NCBI RefSeq assembly: GCF_027580225.2
Contig: NC_073358.2
Coordinates: 30,964,501-31,028,500, forward strand
Direction: 5' to 3'
DNA from: Misgurnus anguillicaudatus
Taxonomy: Eukaryota; Chordata; Actinopteri; Cypriniformes; Cobitidae
DNA length: 64,000 nt
Under the pieces are notes generated by a model. It worked only from the letters and a program-made list of their open reading frames with translations. It made no database searches and had not been told where the DNA came from. How positions within the stretch are numbered: position 1 is the first letter of the stretch; each line of letters begins with the position of its first letter. Below are positions 23,446 to 34,743 of the stretch, in pieces. The position numbers and the translations under genes were made by a program.

Positions 23446-25221
23446 AGTAGTATTAGCGACCCTGCATCTGTCAAAATTTGATTGATTTATGACCCCTTTG
23501 ACAGGGGGCGGGGCTATCAATCAAAAGCTGTACAATCTGTCTAGGTTTGAGAATCGTATATCAAGGGTTTTAGACAGCGAGTATCCGGACCGTGCGTGTT
23601 TTACGATGTGTCAATCAGCTCGTTGTTTTTCCTGTGTGTGTGTGTGTGTGTTTTATGTCAAGCCTATGCTGTCATGTTTATTGCTGTCAAAAAATAAAGT
23701 TTATAGTTTTAGACTGTCCAGGTTCAGTCACTTTTTATGACCGCGGTCTCTCTTTTCCCATCCGTACTCACCAGCCCTCAGCCCCCACTGCGTATCTCAC
23801 AGAGGGGTCCGGTGTTCAGCGGACCTGTGTGCTGATTTAGACGAAAATCTGTATATTTTAAACTAAATAACATTTTAGCCGCTTCATGAGATCCGTGAGT
23901 CTTTTCACGACCCCTGCTCACTATGTTCAGGCGTATTAAAGCTCGATCACCGGTGGTGATAGAGAACGAGCCGAGTGCGCGTTCATATCTGTCGTTTTAA
24001 AATAAACGTAATAAATGTAATTCTGTCCGCTGTTGCAAAATAAAGATTTATTTTAGATTTAGGGGTTTCTTGAACCAAGTCTCTGATTAAAACATGTGAA
24101 TGCGCGCACCGACGGTGACAGAGAACTTACGCTGATGCGCACTTATATCTGACCTTAATAAACTTTTAAATATTTTAATACGTTTTCATCCCATCTTCAG
24201 GGTTTGTTTTTATTAATGTCTACTTAAAACCATGTGTGAATATGTGTATATTATACAACGAATCTTATCATGTATGCTCTGACAAAATAAAGCATTATTT
24301 TAGATTTTAGGTGGTGCGGACACATATTTATGGCAAATACTGTTGAATATAAACGTTCGTTTTGTCAAAAGTTTCTTTAAAGTCAATAAGGAATCAAACA
24401 TTTTAGATGTATATGGTTAAACTTAAATCTGATATTTTCTATTGGTCTATTTCTTTAGTATCTGATCAGACACAATGTTTCAGAAGCTGATTTGTGAGGG
24501 TCTGTGTGCGTGTGAGATAATTCACAGCAGGGGCGGATTGTAAACTAGTTAGAGACTTTTAAAACCGTGATGGTAAAATGTAATACGGTCCACTCTGAAG
24601 AAAAGTAAAGTTTTATTTTAGATTTAGGGAATTCTTGAACCAAGTCTCTGATTAAAACCTTTGAGTGTAACATCACAAATATTTAATATATTCCGTATAC
24701 GTGTATAGTTTAACCATTCCCTTATGCCATAACCTTAGGCGCCGTCAATACTTCTTTCTTTAGACTAAAGGAAATTTATTTTAACCTAAATAAAAGTTTA
24801 TTCGCATCACGAAGTCCGTGAGTCTTTTCTAAAGGTCGATCACCGGCGGTGACAGAGAACGCGTCGGATGTACGTTCATATATTTCGTTAAGAAACTTTT
24901 AAACGATTAAAGACATATTCATAGCATCTTCAGGGTTTGTTTTTATTATTGGCTTCTTAAAACCATGTGTGAATATGTGTATATTATAACGAATCTTATA
25001 TTGTCTGCTCTGACAAAAATAAAGTATTATTTTAGACTTTAAGTGAAGTGGCAGCGCGTATTTTATAGCCTACTGTTTAATATAAACGTTTGTTTTGTCA
25101 AAAGTTTCTTTAAAGTCACGCAAAAATCAAATATTTTACATGTATCTGGTTAAACTTAAATCTGCTATTATCTATTTAACTATTTTTCTGATCAGTCAGC
25201 TTACAGAAGCTGCTCTTATGA

Positions 25222-25223
<2 letters not shown>

Positions 25224-25299
<76 letters not shown>
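25224..25299. repeat. (GT)38 tract in left arm
   Basis: 76-base pure GT tract; the mirror tract at 31660-31741 is 82 bases. Confidence 0.97.
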
Positions 25300-25300
<1 letters not shown>

Positions 25301-26891
25301 AGTGAGGCAATTCACAGCAGGAGAGGGTTGTAAACTAGTGAGTTAGACACTTTTAAAACGTGTTGGTAAAATGTAATACTGTCCACTCTGACAAAAAGTA
25401 AAAGGTTTATTTTAGATTTTATAGCAAACACTGCAGGATCTAAAAGTTTGTAACATCACAAATTTATTTAATGAAATATTCAGTACATGTATAGCAACGA
25501 ATTGTACCAAAACCACCAGAGGCCGACAATTCTTTAGACCAAAGTCTATTTATTTTAAACTAAATAAAAGTTTAATCGAGATCCGTGTATCTGTTCATGT
25601 ACAGCATACTGTTCATGCATTAAAGATCGAGTCCCCGGTGGGTACAACAGAGAACACCCTGTGGATGCGCGTTCATATCTACCGTTTTAAAATAAACTTA
25701 ATAAATATAATTCTGTCCGCTCTGACAAAATAAGGTTTTATTTTAGATTTAGGGGTTTCTTTAAACAAGTCTGTGATTAAAACATATGCGCGCACCGACA
25801 GTGACGGAGAACTTACACTGATGCGCTCTTATATCTGCCGTTAACAACCTTTTAAACGTTTTAAGACATTTAAGTCCCTCTTATGGTTTGAATTCATTAA
25901 TGTCACCTAACATCCGAGTGTGTACATGTGTATTTACGATAATGTAACACGATACGCATTGTCAAAATAAAAGGTTTTTCTGAACATGGTATTCCAGTGC
26001 GTGTTTTTTGTCTCGCGAGTGCTCGTCATATTTATTGATGTGAAAAAAGTTTGATGTCTAAGACGTTCAGTTTCTGGACGGTTGGTTTTTACCAGCGGTC
26101 TCTGATTCTCACCACCCGTTATCACCCACCCAGTAGACCCCAGTGTGTCTGAACAGCGGTGGTGTTCAGCGGCCCGTATTGTTCCTAAAACTCCGTGTTG
26201 GTAAAATAAGTGTAATACAGCCGTTGACAAAAAGTAAAAGGTTTATTTTAGATTTAAGGTGATCCACCAGCGCCTTTATGGCAAACACTTCAGGTTCTAA
26301 AAGTTTGTAACACCAAGAATTTGTTTAATGAAATATACAGTACATGTATAAGCAATGCACCCGAGTCCATAATCTCCGGACGGGTCGCCAATACTATTTT
26401 CTTTAGACTAAAGGGTATTTATTTTAACCTAAATAAAAGTTTATTTGCATCACGAACGCCGTGAAACTGTTCATGCACCGCAATCTATTGTTCACGCGCA
26501 TTAAAGGTCGATCACCGGTGATGACCAGAGAACGAACCGGGTGTGTGTTCATATAAACTTAATAAATGTAATTCTGTCCGCTCTGGCAAAATAAAAGTTT
26601 ATTTTAGATTTAGCCATTTCTTTAACCAAGTCTCTGATTAAAACAAGTTACATTTGCTTAGGGCAATAGGCACATGCACACACATATCTGTGGTATTAAA
26701 AATAAGGTTTTTAAAGTTTAAGAAATTTAAACATTTGAAAAAAATCAAACATTTTAGAGGTGTCTGAGTAAACTTATATCTAATGTCATATGAGCCGTAC
26801 CATGTCGCGTTGGTGTCTGTGTGCGTGTCCGTGTCAGTTTATGTATGTGTGTGTTATGCGATCCTAGAGGGCGGGGATGTGAGAGACTGTG

Positions 26892-26894
<3 letters not shown>

Positions 26895-26927
<33 letters not shown>
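26895..26927. repeat. (GT)n tract in left arm
   Basis: 33-base GT tract; mirror at 30034-30064. Confidence 0.95.
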
Positions 26928-26928
<1 letters not shown>

Positions 26929-27094
26929 TTATCACGTGGTGGGGGTCCCAAATGATCAATGGTTGGATTTTTATGTGACGGACAGGCCCTAGGTCAGCCT
27001 GTGGGGTTAGATACAACTTAGGTTAACATCTATCAACGCATAATAAGCAAACATGAAGTTGTATTGTACCTGTGCGTTGTTGCTGATGTTCCTG

Positions 27095-28265
27095 GTTTTG
27101 TGTATTTTTCTTAAACAAACTTTTGCTTTTCAAACTTAGTCAGTCTTCAGACTTTTGTCTTTTCATGCATTTGTTCGTGGTTTTCCTTCGCTGGCGTCGG
27201 TTCGTGTTTGGGATTTTTTTGTGGACTCGTCGGATGTGCATACTTGCGTGTTTTTCTTGAACTTTTGCTTTTCGGACTTGGTCGGTCTTCAGACTTTTGT
27301 CTCTTCGCACATTTTTTCAAAGTTTTTCTTCGCGAGTGTCAACCCGTGTCTGAGATTTTGTAAACTCATGTACACGCTTGTGAATTTCTCTTAAACAAAC
27401 TTTTGCTTTTCAAACTTAGTCAGTCTTCAGACTTATGCATACATATGTTCAAAGTTTTTTTCCTCGCTAGTGTCAAATCCTGTTTGAGATTTTTTTTTGT
27501 AAACTCATGTACACGATTGTGTATTTTTCTTAAACTTTTGCTTTTCAAACTTAGTCAGACTTCAGACTTTTGTCTCTTCATACATTTGTTCAAAGTTTTT
27601 CTTCGCTAGTGTCAACCCGTGTCTGAGATTTTGTAAACTCATGTACATACTTGTGTATTTTTCTTAAACAAACTTTTGCTTTTCAAACTTAGTCAGTCTT
27701 CAGACTTTTGTCTCTTCACACATTTGTTCAAAGTTTTTCTTCGCTAGGGCCAAATCCTGTTTGAGATTTTTTTGTAAACTCATGCACACGCTTGTGTATT
27801 TTTCTTAAACTTTTGCTTTTCAAACTTAGACAGTCTTCATACTTTTGCATACATTTGTTCAAAATTTTTTCCTCGCTTGGGTCAAATCCTGTCTTGAGAT
27901 TTTGTAAACTCATAAAAATCCTGTTTGAGATTTTTTTGTAAACTCATGCACACGCTTGTGTATTTTTCTTAAACTTTTGCTTTTCAAACTTAGACAGTCT
28001 TCATACTTTTGCATACATTTGTTCAAAGTTTTTCTTCGCTAGTGTCAAATCCTGTTTGAGATTTTTTGTAAACTCATGTACACACTTGTGTATTTTTCTT
28101 AAACTTTTGCTTTTCAAACTTAGTCAGTCTTCAGACTTTTGCATACATTTGTTCAAAGTTTTTCTTCGCTAGTGTCAAATCCTGTTTGAGATTTTTTGTA
28201 AACTCATGTACACACTTGTGTATTTTTCTTAAACTTTTGCTTTTCAAACTTGGGCAGTCTTCAGA
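27095..28265 (+). repeat. ~130-bp tandem repeat array, left of the axis
   Basis: Units contain TTAAACTTTTGCTTTTCAAA, CAGTCTTCAGACTTTTG, TTCAAAGTTTTTCTTCGCTA and TGTAAACTCATGTACAC. Successive copies are spaced about 130 bp near 27971, 28101 and 28231, with indels elsewhere. Confidence 0.88.
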
Positions 28266-28619
28266 CTTGTTCTTAGTTCTATCTGCTCAGACAATATTTT
28301 GCATTCATCAATCGTCTTGTTTTCTTTGTAAGCGACATCATATATCTGTGATTGTTTTTGTGAATACAGATTGTTTCATTTCTATAGTTTATGCAACATT
28401 TTGGCAAACTCTTTAAACTAGTGCTAGATGATTAAAACAACAATGCAAAGTATGTTTTAGATTTAATTACTAAATCTTTCACGACGAAACAGCGATGATA
28501 GCATTATGTCTGAATCTGTAAACTTGTAACACCACCAATAGCTCGATGTACATAACGAAGACTGCAAAATAATAAAGAGTGATTAAATTAAGATGCAAAC
28601 ATCTACAATTTGGCAATGT
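28266..28619. other. Unique spacer at the palindrome axis
   Basis: About 350 bp not mirrored in either arm, around the symmetry centre near 28480. AT-rich with no ORF of note. It retains one TTTTAGATTTAATTAC motif related to the arm modules. Confidence 0.75.
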
Positions 28620-29870
28620 TCATGAGTTTACAAAAAATCTCAAACAGGACACGACACCACCGAAGAAAAACTCCGAACAAATGCATGCAAAAGTCTGAAG
28701 ACTGACCAAGCCCGAAAAGCAAAAGTTCAAGAAAAATATGCAAGTGTGTACATGAGTCCACAAAAAAAATCTCAAACAGGACACGACACCAGCGAAGAAA
28801 AAACTTTGAACAAATGTATGCAAAAGTCTGAAGACTGACTAAGTTTGAAAAGCAAAAGTTTAAGAAAAATATGCAAGTATGTACATGAGTTTACAAAATC
28901 TCAGACAGGATTTGACCCAAGCGAGGAAAAAATTTTGAACAAATGTATGCAAAAGTATGAAGACTGTCTAAGTTTGAAAAGCAAAAGTTTAAGAAAAATA
29001 CACAAGCGTGTGCATGAGTTTACAAAAAAATCTCAAACAGGATTTTTATGAGTTTACAAAATCTCAAGACAGGATTTGACCCAAGCGAGGAAAAAATTTT
29101 GAACAAATGTATGCAAAAGTATGAAGACTGTCTAAGTTTGAAAAGCAAAAGTTTAAGAAAAATACACAAGCGTGTGCATGAGTTTACAAAAAAATCTCAA
29201 ACAGGATTTGGCCCTAGCGAAGAAAAACTTTGAACAAATGTGTGAAGAGACAAAAGTCTGAAGACTGACTAAGTTTGAAAAGCAAAAGTTTGTTTAAGAA
29301 AAATACACAAGTATGTACATGAGTTTACAAAATCTCAGACACGGGTTGACACTAGCGAAGAAAAACTTTGAACAAATGTATGAAGAGACAAAAGTCTGAA
29401 GTCTGACTAAGTTTGAAAAGCAAAAGTTTAAGAAAAATACACAATCGTGTACATGAGTTTACAAAAAAAAATCTCAAACAGGATTTGACACTAGCGAGGA
29501 AAAAAACTTTGAACATATGTATGCATAAGTCTGAAGACTGACTAAGTTTGAAAAGCAAAAGTTTGTTTAAGAGAAATTCACAAGCGTGTACATGAGTTTA
29601 CAAAATCTCAGACACGGGTTGACACTCGCGAAGAAAAACTTTGAAAAAATGTGTGAAGAGACAAAAGTCTGAAGACTGACTAAGTTTGAAAAGCAAAAGT
29701 TTAAGAAAAATACGCAAGTATGTACATCTGATGAGTTTACAAAAAAATCTCAAACACGAATTGACGCTAGCGAAGGAAAACTATGAACAAATGTATGAAA
29801 AGACAAAAGTCTGAAGACTGACTAAGTTTGAAAAGCAAAAGTTTGTTTAAGAAAAATACACAAAACTAGG
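28620..29870 (-). repeat. ~130-bp tandem repeat array, right of the axis
   Basis: Inverted counterpart of 27095-28265. Units nearest the axis (28620-28930) differ clearly from their partners (for example CGACACCAGCG in place of TTGACACTAGCG), while outer units are identical. Confidence 0.88.
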
Positions 29871-30032
29871 AACATCAGTAACAATGCATAGGTATAATAT
29901 AATTTCATGTTTGCTTATTATGCGTTGATAGATGTTAACCTAAGTTGTATCTAACCCCACAGGCTGACCTAGGGCCTGTCCGTCACATAAAAATCCAACC
30001 ATTGATCATTTGGGACCCCCACCACGTGATAA

Positions 30033-30033
<1 letters not shown>

Positions 30034-30064
<31 letters not shown>
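30034..30064. repeat. (CA)n tract in right arm
   Basis: 31-base CA tract, two bases shorter than its mirror. Confidence 0.95.
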
Positions 30065-30067
<3 letters not shown>

Positions 30068-31658
30068 CACAGTCTCTCACATCCCCGCCCTCTAGGATCG
30101 CATAACACACACATACATAAACTGACACGGACACGCACACAGACACCAACGCGACATGGTACGGCTCATATGACATTAGATATAAGTTTACTCAGACACC
30201 TCTAAAATGTTTGATTTTTTTCAAATGTTTAAATTTCTTAAACTTTAAAAACCTTATTTTTAATACCACAGATATGTGTGTGCATGTGCCTATTGCCCTA
30301 AGCAAATGTAACTTGTTTTAATCAGAGACTTGGTTAAAGAAATGGCTAAATCTAAAATAAACTTTTATTTTGCCAGAGCGGACAGAATTACATTTATTAA
30401 GTTTATATGAACACACACCCGGTTCGTTCTCTGGTCATCACCGGTGATCGACCTTTAATGCGCGTGAACAATAGATTGCGGTGCATGAACAGTTTCACGG
30501 CGTTCGTGATGCAAATAAACTTTTATTTAGGTTAAAATAAATACCCTTTAGTCTAAAGAAAATAGTATTGGCGACCCGTCCGGAGATTATGGACTCGGGT
30601 GCATTGCTTATACATGTACTGTATATTTCATTAAACAAATTCTTGGTGTTACAAACTTTTAGAACCTGAAGTGTTTGCCATAAAGGCGCTGGTGGATCAC
30701 CTTAAATCTAAAATAAACCTTTTACTTTTTGTCAACGGCTGTATTACACTTATTTTACCAACACGGAGTTTTAGGAACAATACGGGCCGCTGAACACCAC
30801 CGCTGTTCAGACACACTGGGGTCTACTGGGTGGGTGATAACGGGTGGTGAGAATCAGAGACCGCTGGTAAAAACCAACCGTCCAGAAACTGAACGTCTTA
30901 GACATCAAACTTTTTTCACATCAATAAATATGACGAGCACTCGCGAGACAAAAAACACGCACTGGAATACCATGTTCAGAAAAACCTTTTATTTTGACAA
31001 TGCGTATCGTGTTACATTATCGTAAATACACATGTACACACTCGGATGTTAGGTGACATTAATGAATTCAAACCATAAGAGGGACTTAAATGTCTTAAAA
31101 CGTTTAAAAGGTTGTTAACGGCAGATATAAGAGCGCATCAGTGTAAGTTCTCCGTCACTGTCGGTGCGCGCATATGTTTTAATCACAGACTTGTTTAAAG
31201 AAACCCCTAAATCTAAAATAAAACCTTATTTTGTCAGAGCGGACAGAATTATATTTATTAAGTTTATTTTAAAACGGTAGATATGAACGCGCATCCACAG
31301 GGTGTTCTCTGTTGTACCCACCGGGGACTCGATCTTTAATGCATGAACAGTATGCTGTACATGAACAGATACACGGATCTCGATTAAACTTTTATTTAGT
31401 TTAAAATAAATAGACTTTGGTCTAAAGAATTGTCGGCCTCTGGTGGTTTTGGTACAATTCGTTGCTATACATGTACTGAATATTTCATTAAATAAATTTG
31501 TGATGTTACAAACTTTTAGATCCTGCAGTGTTTGCTATAAAATCTAAAATAAACCTTTTACTTTTTGTCAGAGTGGACAGTATTACATTTTACCAACACG
31601 TTTTAAAAGTGTCTAACTCACTAGTTTACAACCCTCTCCTGCTGTGAATTGCCTCACT

Positions 31659-31659
<1 letters not shown>

Positions 31660-31741
<82 letters not shown>
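31660..31741. repeat. (AC)41 tract in right arm
   Basis: 82-base mirror of the GT tract at 25224-25299. The 6-base difference accounts for the shift in mirror coordinates. Confidence 0.97.
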
Positions 31742-31743
<2 letters not shown>

Positions 31744-33519
31744 TCATAAGAGCAGCTTCTGTAAGCTGACTGATCAGAAAAATAGTTAAATAGATAATAG
31801 CAGATTTAAGTTTAACCAGATACATGTAAAATATTTGATTTTTGCGCGACTTTAAAGAAACTTTTGACAAAACAAACGTTTATATTAAACAGTAGGCTAT
31901 AAAATACGCGCTGCCACTTCACTTAAAGTCTAAAATAATACTTTATTTTTGTCAGAGCAGACAATATAAGATTCGTTATAATATACACATATTCACACAT
32001 GGTTTTAAGAAGCCAATAATAAAAACAAACCCTGAAGATGCTATGAATATGTCTTTAATCGTTTAAAAGTTTCTTAACGAAATATATGAACGTACATCCG
32101 ACGCGTTCTCTGTCACCGCCGGTGATCGACCTTTAGAAAAGACTCACGGACTTCGTGATGCGAATAAACTTTTATTTAGGTTAAAATAAATTTCCTTTAG
32201 TCTAAAGAAAGAAGTATTGACGGCGCCTAAGGTTATGGCATAAGGGAATGGTTAAACTATACACGTATACGGAATATATTAAATATTTGTGATGTTACAC
32301 TCAAAGGTTTTAATCAGAGACTTGGTTCAAGAATTCCCTAAATCTAAAATAAAACTTTACTTTTCTTCAGAGTGGACCGTATTACATTTTACCATCACGG
32401 TTTTAAAAGTCTCTAACTAGTTTACAATCCGCCCCTGCTGTGAATTATCTCACACGCACACAGACCCTCACAAATCAGCTTCTGAAACATTGTGTCTGAT
32501 CAGATACTAAAGAAATAGACCAATAGAAAATATCAGATTTAAGTTTAACCATATACATCTAAAATGTTTGATTCCTTATTGACTTTAAAGAAACTTTTGA
32601 CAAAACGAACGTTTATATTCAACAGTATTTGCCATAAATATGTGTCCGCACCACCTAAAATCTAAAATAATGCTTTATTTTGTCAGAGCATACATGATAA
32701 GATTCGTTGTATAATATACACATATTCACACATGGTTTTAAGTAGACATTAATAAAAACAAACCCTGAAGATGGGATGAAAACGTATTAAAATATTTAAA
32801 AGTTTATTAAGGTCAGATATAAGTGCGCATCAGCGTAAGTTCTCTGTCACCGTCGGTGCGCGCATTCACATGTTTTAATCAGAGACTTGGTTCAAGAAAC
32901 CCCTAAATCTAAAATAAATCTTTATTTTGCAACAGCGGACAGAATTACATTTATTACGTTTATTTTAAAACGACAGATATGAACGCGCACTCGGCTCGTT
33001 CTCTATCACCACCGGTGATCGAGCTTTAATACGCCTGAACATAGTGAGCAGGGGTCGTGAAAAGACTCACGGATCTCATGAAGCGGCTAAAATGTTATTT
33101 AGTTTAAAATATACAGATTTTCGTCTAAATCAGCACACAGGTCCGCTGAACACCGGACCCCTCTGTGAGATACGCAGTGGGGGCTGAGGGCTGGTGAGTA
33201 CGGATGGGAAAAGAGAGACCGCGGTCATAAAAAGTGACTGAACCTGGACAGTCTAAAACTATAAACTTTATTTTTTGACAGCAATAAACATGACAGCATA
33301 GGCTTGACATAAAACACACACACACACACACAGGAAAAACAACGAGCTGATTGACACATCGTAAAACACGCACGGTCCGGATACTCGCTGTCTAAAACCC
33401 TTGATATACGATTCTCAAACCTAGACAGATTGTACAGCTTTTGATTGATAGCCCCGCCCCCTGTCAAAGGGGTCATAAATCAATCAAATTTTGACAGATG
33501 CAGGGTCGCTAATACTACT

Positions 33520-34505
33520 GGTGTGTCTAAAGGCCCCATAACGTTTAGTCTAGAAACGTGTGTGTGTATGATCTTAACTGTAAATTCATTAGTTTGAGGC
33601 AGGACCCCACAAAGCCAAGACTGGAAATTGGTGTGTCTAAAGACCCCATAACGTTGAGTCTAGAAACATGTGTGTGTATGATCTTAACTGTAAATTCATT
33701 CATCTAAGGCAGAACCCCACAAAGCCAAGACTGGAAATTGGTGTGTCTAAAGACCCCATAACGTTGAGTCTAGAAACGTGTGTGTGTATGATCTTAACTG
33801 TAAATTCATTCATTCGAGGCAGAACCCCACAAAGCCAAGACTGGAAATTGGTGTGTCTAAAGACCCCATAACGTTTAGTCTAGAAACGTGTGTGTGTATG
33901 ATCTTAACTGTAAATTCATTAGTTTGAGGCAGGACCCCACAAAGCCAAGACTGGAAATTGGTGTGTCTAAAGACCCCATAACGTTGAGTCTAGAAACATG
34001 TGTGTGTATGATCTTAACTGTAAATTCATTCATCTAAGGCAGAACCCCACAAAGCCAAGACTGGAAATTGGTGTGTCTAAAGGCCCCATAACGTTTAGTC
34101 TAGAAACATGTGTGTGTATGATCTTAAATGTAAATTCATTCATTCGAGGCAGAACCCCACAAAGCCAAGACTGGAAATTGGTGTGTCTAAAGGCCCCATA
34201 ACGTTTAGTCTAGAAACATGTGTGTGTATGATCTTAAATGTAAATTCATTCATTCGAGGCAGAACCCCACAAAGCCAAGACTGGAAATTGGTGTGTCTAA
34301 AGGCCCCATAACGTTTAGTCTAGAAACGTGTGTGTGTATGATCTTAAATGTAAATTCATTCATTCGAGGCAGAACCCCACAAAGCCAAGACTGGAAATTG
34401 GTGTGTCTAAAGGCCCCATAACGTTTAGTCTAGAAACGTGTGTGTGCATGATCTTAACTGTAAATTCATTAGTTTGAGGCAGGACCCCACAAAGTCAAGA
34501 CAAGA
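33520..34505 (+). repeat. 110-bp satellite array, right block
   Basis: Nine TAGAAAC-phased 110-bp units (33551 to 34431) in the same orientation as the left block. It begins GGTGTGTCTAAAGG, exactly where the left block stops, so the two blocks were one array before the insertion. Confidence 0.96.
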
Positions 34506-34670
34506 AACGGGTGTGTGTAAGCGCTTAACCTGACAGATACCTTTGAAGTAATGTAATAACCATAGTAGTGACTGCGGTAATGAAACTATATAATGAACAA
34601 GTCATTATGAATAGTTTGTGATAACAGTGCCTTTATTACTCCTTAACCTGTGTGATGGCACCATACTCAC
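34506..34670. other. Boundary DNA right of the satellite
   Basis: The array ends in a diverged unit (ACAAGAAACGGGTGTGTGTAA). No gene. Confidence 0.5.
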
Positions 34671-34743
34671 TTGTGTCATTATTGGATGAGTGATGTGTTA
34701 TGGACGGGTTAGTCTCTGATGCAGAAGCCTGCTGTTTTGGCTC
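34671..34743 (-). CDS. Candidate exon: Ser/Thr-rich stalk-like segment
   Basis: Acceptor TTTTTTCAG and donor GTGAGT bound 24 codons plus one base. It begins EPKQQASASETNPSITHHSS and ends NNDT. Only this frame is open. The Ser/Thr/Asn-rich composition resembles the stalk of a type I receptor, and its phase-1 end could splice to the transmembrane exon near 17.2 kb if that exon starts at its inner AG. No immunoglobulin domain exon was recognised upstream. Confidence 0.3.

Larger units (their letters stand above)
23446..28027 (+). repeat. Left arm of the giant inverted repeat
   Basis: Built of degenerate modules. One recurrent block reads TTTATTTTAGATTTAGGGG after CTGACAAAATAAAG (near 24048, 24293, 24611, 25027, 25402, 25736, 26241 and 26597). 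Another has a CACCGGTG-like core before GAGAACG (23950, 24844, 26511 and weaker copies). A third, CAGCGG-containing block occurs at 23680-23840 and 26033-26190. No protein-coding gene is evident. Confidence 0.88.
23446..33519. mobile_element. 10-kb giant palindromic element
   Basis: The ends AGTAGTATTAGCGACCCTGC and its exact inverse are flanked by the 6-bp repeat GGTGTG (23440-23445, 33520-33525). Mirror positions sum to 56965 near the ends and to 56959-56961 further in; the changes are explained by the two GT tracts alone. Translations of mirrored ORFs are identical in the stretches compared. The mirrored arms are about 23446-28027 and 28934-33519; between them the symmetry decays into related tandem units and a ~350-bp unique spacer. 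No transposase, polymerase or integrase motif was found. A 6-bp duplication with 5'-AG termini is compatible with Polinton/Maverick-type integration, but this is only inference. It is not an assembly fold-back, since the flanking satellite keeps one orientation. Confidence 0.9.
28934..33519 (-). repeat. Right arm of the giant inverted repeat
   Basis: Reverse complement of the left arm. The differences I saw were GT/CA tract lengths (82 versus 76 bases; 31 versus 33 bases) and a single base near 31847 (GCGCG versus the left arm's GCACG equivalent). Confidence 0.88.

Noticed and set aside
21938..23446. Repeated 62-67 codon ORFs starting MCVYDL in the satellite
   Set aside because: They recur with the 110-bp period and span unit boundaries; by-products of the tandem repeat.
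25934..31025. Paired 83-98 codon ORFs mirrored in both palindrome arms
   Set aside because: Identical because the arms are identical; no motif, and similar modules elsewhere in the arm are frameshifted.
23446..33519. Assembly fold-back artefact
   Set aside because: The satellite keeps the same orientation on both sides, the duplication GGTGTG is clean, and the arms differ in microsatellite length and near the axis.
21061..34505. CRISPR array
   Set aside because: Units are contiguous 110-bp satellite monomers without unique spacers, in a vertebrate genome.
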